NCBI GenBank assembly: GCA_002359495.1
Contig: DENB01000079.1
Coordinates: forward strand, 1 to 7,524
Length of the DNA: 7,524 bases
Origin: Enterobacteriaceae bacterium UBA2655
GTDB taxonomy: Bacteria; Pseudomonadota; Gammaproteobacteria; Enterobacterales; Enterobacteriaceae
Direction of reading: 5' to 3'
Shown here: piece by piece, positions 4,453 through 7,524 of the stretch
How positions within the stretch are numbered: the first letter of the stretch is position 1
Layout: the number at the start of each line of letters is the position of its first letter
Translations under genes and position numbers: made by a program
The notes under the pieces: model-generated
Database searches by the model: none
The model's input: the letters and a program-made list of their open reading frames with translations, nothing else
What the model was told of the DNA's origin: nothing

Positions 4453-6966
4453 TTACTTGCTGCCGAACATATCTTTTATCCAGCCCGCCACGCCGTCGCT
4501 CTCTTGCTGCTGCGGCTGCGGCTGCTGCTGTTGCTGCTGCTGCTGTTGCAACTGCTGCTGCTGGGCCATCTGCTGTTGACAAAGCGCGTTGGGATCCAGC
4601 GCCCAGACCGGCAAAGAACGCCAGGTGCTGCTGCCGGTGCCGCAGACAAAGTTGCCTGCCGAGTCGACGTTCATCTGCGTGACATCTTCCGGCGGCGTCA
4701 GCGTCAGCGGCATCGGCGCCTGGTTATCCAGATAGCGGCGATAAATCTGCATCGCGCCGCTGGCGCCATAGAGTTTCGACGGCTGGTTATTGTCGCGTCC
4801 CACCCAGGTTACCGCCACCTCTTTGCCGTCCACGCCGGCGAACCAGCTGTCGATCAGATCGTTGGTGGTGCCGGTTTTGCCCGCCAGATGCGCGCTCGGG
4901 AAGCGCGCGCCCAACGCGCGGGCGGTGCCATGATCGGCGACCTGCTGCATGGTATAGAGCGTCAGGTACGCCGCCTGCGCGGGCTCCACACGCTGCGCCT
5001 GCGGGAAGCTCTGATAGAGCACGGTGCCGTCTTCCGCGATCACCGAGCGTACCGCCGACAGCGGCGCGCGGTTGCCGCCGCTGGCGATCGACTGAAACAC
5101 CTGCGCCACTTCGACCGGCGTCAAGTTCAGCGCCCCCAACAGCATGGCGGGAACCGGATGCAGCTGATCTTTCGGCACGCCCAGTTTGGTCCAGGTATCG
5201 ATCACGCTATCCAGTCCCAGCGTCATGCCGAGGTTCACCGTCGGCACGTTCATCGAGTTGGTTAGCGCATCCACCAGCATTACCTTGCCGCTGAAACGGT
5301 GATCGTCGTTCTGCGGCTTCCAGACGGTGCCGTTCGGCTGCTTCAGCGCGATCGGCTCATCGGCGATCCAGCTGTTCAGACGGTAACTGTTCGGCTGACT
5401 GAGCGCCGTCAGATAGGTGGCGGGTTTCGCCAGCGAGCCGATGGAGCGACGCGCCTGCAGCGCGCGGTTATAGCCAGCGAACTGCGGATCGGCGCCGCCG
5501 ACCATCGCGCGCACCTCGCCGCTGAAGCGATCGACCACTACCATCGCGGTTTCAAGATCTTTCAATCCGCGCTGCTTTTTCAACGCCGGAATGCCGTCGA
5601 CCACCGCTTTTTCCGCGGCGTCCTGCGACACCGGGTCCAGCGTGGTGAAAATCTTCACGCCGGAGAGATCTTTCATTTTGTCGCCCAGCTTCGCCTGCAG
5701 TTCGCCGCGCACCATCTGCATAAAGGCGGGCTGAGGCGTGATGACGCCGCCCTTCGGCTGCACGCCGAGCGGACGCGCCGAAAGCATGTCGTACAACTCC
5801 TGATCGATCACTTTCTGCTGCTGCAGCAGACGCAGCACCAGGTTGCGACGCTCCAGCGCCAGCTTCGGATTACGCCACGGATTGTAAAGCGACGCGCCTT
5901 TTACCATCCCTACCAGCAGCGCCTGCTGATCGAGGCTCAGCTCATCCACCGGCCGGCCGAAGTAGTAAAGGCTGGCGAGCGGGAAGCCGCGGATCTGATC
6001 GTTGCCCGCCTGGCCGAGGTAAACCTCGTTGAGATACAGCTCAAGAATGCGGTCCTTGCTGTAACGCGCATCCATGATCACCGCCATATAGGCTTCGCGC
6101 GCTTTACGCCACAGCGAGCGCTCGTTGGTAAGGAAAAGGTTTTTCACCAGCTGCTGCGTCAGGGTGCTGCCGCCCTGCACCGCGCGGCCGGCGGTAATGT
6201 TCGCCAGGAAAGCGCGGCCGATGGAGTAGAAGCTGATGCCGTCATGCTCGTAAAAATGCCGGTCTTCGGTGGCGACCAGCGTATCGACCAGCAGGTCCGG
6301 GAAACCGGCGCGCGGCACGAACAGGCGCTGCTCGCCGTTCGGCGATTGCAGCATGGTGATCAGACGCGGGTCGAGCCGGAAGAAGCCGAAGTCCCGGCCG
6401 GTATCGAGGTTTTTAATCTCGCTCAGCTCGTTGGCGCTGAAGCTCATCTGCGCATGGATCTGCCCTTCTTTACTGTCCGGGAAATCAAACGGACGACGCA
6501 GCAGCTCAATGGTGTTGCCCTTCACGCTGAATTCACCGGGACGCGTAATGCGCGACACCTCGCGATACTGCGTGCCCTCCAGCAGCGCCACCATCTCTTT
6601 CTTGTTGTACGCCATGCCCGGCTCAAGGCTGACCATGCGGCCGTAAACCGCCGCCGGCAGCTGCCAGACCTTGCCGTCGATGCGATGACGGATTTCAGAA
6701 TCGAGGTAGACGCCCCAGGCGGCCATTACCACGACAAAAACCAGAAAAAGCTTGATCAGCCATCCCAACCAGCGGCGTTTTCCGCGCGGCGGACGGCCTC
6801 CTTTACTTTTGCGTGGCACCGGCTTTCTCTCCTCGTACTCATCATCAAAATCGTCCTGACTCACATCATCGTGAGCGTCCCTGCGGCGCCCCCGGCGCAC
6901 AGCGTTGCGCGGCGGTTTGGGCTGTTTTCCCTTGCGCCCAATAGGTTCGCGATCGTTCCCAGACAT
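4453..6966 (-). CDS. mrcB: PBP1b, bifunctional peptidoglycan glycosyltransferase/transpeptidase
   Basis: PBP1b polymerises lipid II into glycan strands and cross-links them, working at the inner membrane with the activator LpoB. It has 837 residues (E. coli 844). Order: basic/acidic cytoplasmic tail (1-65), one membrane helix (about 66-88), UB2H domain (about 108-200), glycosyltransferase with [13 protein letters not shown] (catalytic Glu234), [12 protein letters not shown] (265-276) and Glu291, then transpeptidase with SIGSLAKP (nucleophile Ser511, Lys514), SMN (571-573) and KTGT (697-700). Cys775 and Cys796 match the C-terminal cysteine pair of E. coli. A Gln-rich linker (797-821) leads to the terminal [15 protein letters not shown], almost the same as in E. 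coli. The ATG at 6966 is chosen because [14 protein letters not shown] aligns with E. coli [14 protein letters not shown] and GGAG lies ten bases upstream; an ATG nine bases earlier (6975) is only one base from that site. The gene follows hrpB after 98 bases and ends at a strong terminator. Confidence 0.97.
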   Translation of the reverse strand: MSGNDREPIGRKGKQPKPPRNAVRRGRRRDAHDDVSQDDFDDEYEERKPVPRKSKGGRPPRGKRRWLGWLIKLFLVFVVVMAAWGVYLDSEIRHRIDGKVWQLPAAVYGRMVSLEPGMAYNKKEMVALLEGTQYREVSRITRPGEFSVKGNTIELLRRPFDFPDSKEGQIHAQMSFSANELSEIKNLDTGRDFGFFRLDPRLITMLQSPNGEQRLFVPRAGFPDLLVDTLVATEDRHFYEHDGISFYSIGRAFLANITAGRAVQGGSTLTQQLVKNLFLTNERSLWRKAREAYMAVIMDARYSKDRILELYLNEVYLGQAGNDQIRGFPLASLYYFGRPVDELSLDQQALLVGMVKGASLYNPWRNPKLALERRNLVLRLLQQQKVIDQELYDMLSARPLGVQPKGGVITPQPAFMQMVRGELQAKLGDKMKDLSGVKIFTTLDPVSQDAAEKAVVDGIPALKKQRGLKDLETAMVVVDRFSGEVRAMVGGADPQFAGYNRALQARRSIGSLAKPATYLTALSQPNSYRLNSWIADEPIALKQPNGTVWKPQNDDHRFSGKVMLVDALTNSMNVPTVNLGMTLGLDSVIDTWTKLGVPKDQLHPVPAMLLGALNLTPVEVAQVFQSIASGGNRAPLSAVRSVIAEDGTVLYQSFPQAQRVEPAQAAYLTLYTMQQVADHGTARALGARFPSAHLAGKTGTTNDLIDSWFAGVDGKEVAVTWVGRDNNQPSKLYGASGAMQIYRRYLDNQAPMPLTLTPPEDVTQMNVDSAGNFVCGTGSSTWRSLPVWALDPNALCQQQMAQQQQLQQQQQQQQQPQPQQQESDGVAGWIKDMFGSK
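4504..4578 (-). repeat. CAG/CAA trinucleotide repeat encoding a polyglutamine tract in PBP1b
   Basis: These 25 codons encode residues 797-821 of PBP1b: 19 Gln, two Pro, and single Met, Ala and Leu among them, with nine consecutive Gln at 807-815. The codons are mostly CAG with a few CAA. E. coli PBP1b also has a Gln-rich tail here, but broken up by Ser, Pro, Asn and Asp. A near-pure triplet repeat can change length in frame by replication slippage, so the tract is probably variable between strains (inference). Confidence 0.85.
6817..6834 (-). promoter_or_regulatory. Possible internal GTG start for the short PBP1b isoform
   Basis: E. coli makes a short PBP1b (gamma form) from an internal Met46 in the context EEPMPRKGK. 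Here the aligned residue is Val50 in [10 protein letters not shown], but its codon is GTG (6819-6817), a usable start, and GAGGAG (6834-6829) lies nine bases upstream. No Met occurs between residue 1 and residue 81. Use of this start is inferred from the site alone; the product would be 788 residues. Confidence 0.5.
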
Positions 6967-7006
6967 TGGTCTCATTCTCCAGGCATAGCCACGGCGGTGC
7001 CGCTAC

Positions 7007-7037
7007 TCTATACGCTTTCTCGTTTTCGGTATGGCAG
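7007..7037 (-). promoter_or_regulatory. Weak candidate promoter for mrcB
   Basis: In the 98-base gap between hrpB and mrcB the minus strand has CTGCCA (7037-7032, four of six matches to -35) and TATAGA (7012-7007, four of six to -10) with a long 19-base spacer. No terminator follows hrpB, so mrcB may also be read from upstream. The call is tentative. Confidence 0.25.
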
Positions 7038-7064
7038 AACCCTCTGAAAGCGATCCACTTTTAG

Positions 7065-7524
7065 TTAACCCTGCGGGGAATATTTTTTGGTGCGCCTTGT
7101 CGGCAAGGCGTTGGCCGGATCGTCGGGCCACGGATGTTTAGGATAGCGCCCTTTCATCTCTTTCTGCACTTGCGGCCAGGCGCCGCGCCAGAATGCCGCC
7201 AGATCGCGGGTTATCTGCAGCGGCCGCTGCGCCGGAGAAAGCAGCTCCAGCACCAGCGGCACGCGCCCTTCCGCCACCGCAGGGTTGGACGCTTCGCCAA
7301 ACATCTCCTGAATGCGCACCGCCAGGGCGGGCGGCTTCTCCGCATCGTAGCGAATCGGCAGTCGGCTTCCGGTCGGCACAGAGTAATGAGTTGGCAACGC
7401 ACTATCCAGCCGCTGACGTTGCGCCCATGTGAGCAAATGTAATAAGGCGCTGAGAAGGTTAACGCCCTGCAAACCTTTTAGATCGCGCACCGCCGTCATC
7501 TCCGGCAGCAGCCAGCGCTCCAGC
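7065..7524 (-). CDS. hrpB: HrpB, ATP-dependent RNA helicase-like protein (C-terminal 152 residues, cut by window edge)
   Basis: This is the 3' end of the gene for HrpB, a DEAH-box helicase-like protein of proteobacteria, usually a little over 800 residues; its cellular role is not well established. The helicase motifs lie outside the window. The visible part begins at LERWLLPEM and contains the HrpB-specific C-terminal motifs LAVRIQEMFGEA, VLELLSPAQRPLQITRDLAAFW and EMKGRYPKHPWPDDPANALPTRRTKKYS-type ending, which match E. coli HrpB very closely. The frame is open from the window edge, so the Met at 7499 is internal and not a start. The stop is at 7067-7065. Its position directly upstream of mrcB in the same orientation is the conserved enterobacterial order. 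Confidence 0.96.
   Translation of the reverse strand, partial: LERWLLPEMTAVRDLKGLQGVNLLSALLHLLTWAQRQRLDSALPTHYSVPTGSRLPIRYDAEKPPALAVRIQEMFGEASNPAVAEGRVPLVLELLSPAQRPLQITRDLAAFWRGAWPQVQKEMKGRYPKHPWPDDPANALPTRRTKKYSPQG

Noticed and set aside
4444..5265. Plus-strand frame with a leucine-rich start ([18 protein letters not shown]) that looks like a membrane segment
   Set aside because: The leucine run is simply the complement of the CAG repeat encoding the PBP1b glutamine tract (CTG read as Leu).
5299..7047. 582-codon open frame on the plus strand, antisense to mrcB
   Set aside because: It is the complement of a clearly conserved gene. High GC and codon bias of mrcB keep stop codons rare on the opposite strand; the translation is rich in Arg, His and Gln and has no recognisable domain.
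7065..7499. Stand-alone 144-residue protein beginning at Met 7499
   Set aside because: The frame continues open to the window edge, and residues before this Met (LERWLLPE) also fit HrpB, so it is the tail of hrpB and not a separate gene.

Overview
This window is a conserved Enterobacterales chromosomal block in which every gene lies on the minus strand. Read in the direction of transcription (high to low coordinates) the order is hrpB (3' end only), mrcB, fhuA, fhuC, fhuD, fhuB (5' end only). The same order is known from Escherichia coli. The proteins resemble their E. coli counterparts closely over their full length, but with enough differences to point to another genus. The high-GC, E. coli-like but diverged sequence would suit Erwiniaceae (Pantoea, Erwinia, Mixta); that placement is inference from general appearance, not a search.

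Layout. Positions 7524-7065 hold the last 152 codons of the HrpB helicase-like protein. After a 98-base gap, 6966-4453 encodes PBP1b, the bifunctional peptidoglycan synthase, ending in a glutamine-rich tail and followed by a textbook Rho-independent terminator at 4433-4410. The intergenic region 4409-4149 contains the iron-regulated fhu promoter, with a run of Fur-box hexamers covering its -10 and start-site region. The fhu operon follows: fhuA (outer-membrane ferrichrome receptor, 4148-1941), a 42-base gap with a GC hairpin, fhuC (ATPase, 1898-1104), fhuD (periplasmic binding protein, 1093-206) and the first 72 codons of fhuB (permease, 216-1), which overlaps fhuD by 11 bases.

How the genes work together. 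FhuA takes ferric hydroxamate siderophores across the outer membrane using TonB energy. FhuD carries them through the periplasm, and FhuB with FhuC moves them into the cytoplasm at the cost of ATP. Fur represses the operon when iron is plentiful. mrcB and hrpB are housekeeping neighbours; the terminator separates mrcB from the fhu operon.

I found no mobile element, CRISPR array, tRNA or rRNA gene, and no new system. What merits a second look is fine structure: a GTG codon with a good Shine-Dalgarno sequence exactly where E. coli starts the short PBP1b isoform, a near-pure glutamine repeat in PBP1b, a shortened disulfide-free loop in FhuA, an extended Fur hexamer array, and an unusual hairpin between fhuA and fhuC. 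Comparisons with E. coli proteins are from memory, without alignment tools.
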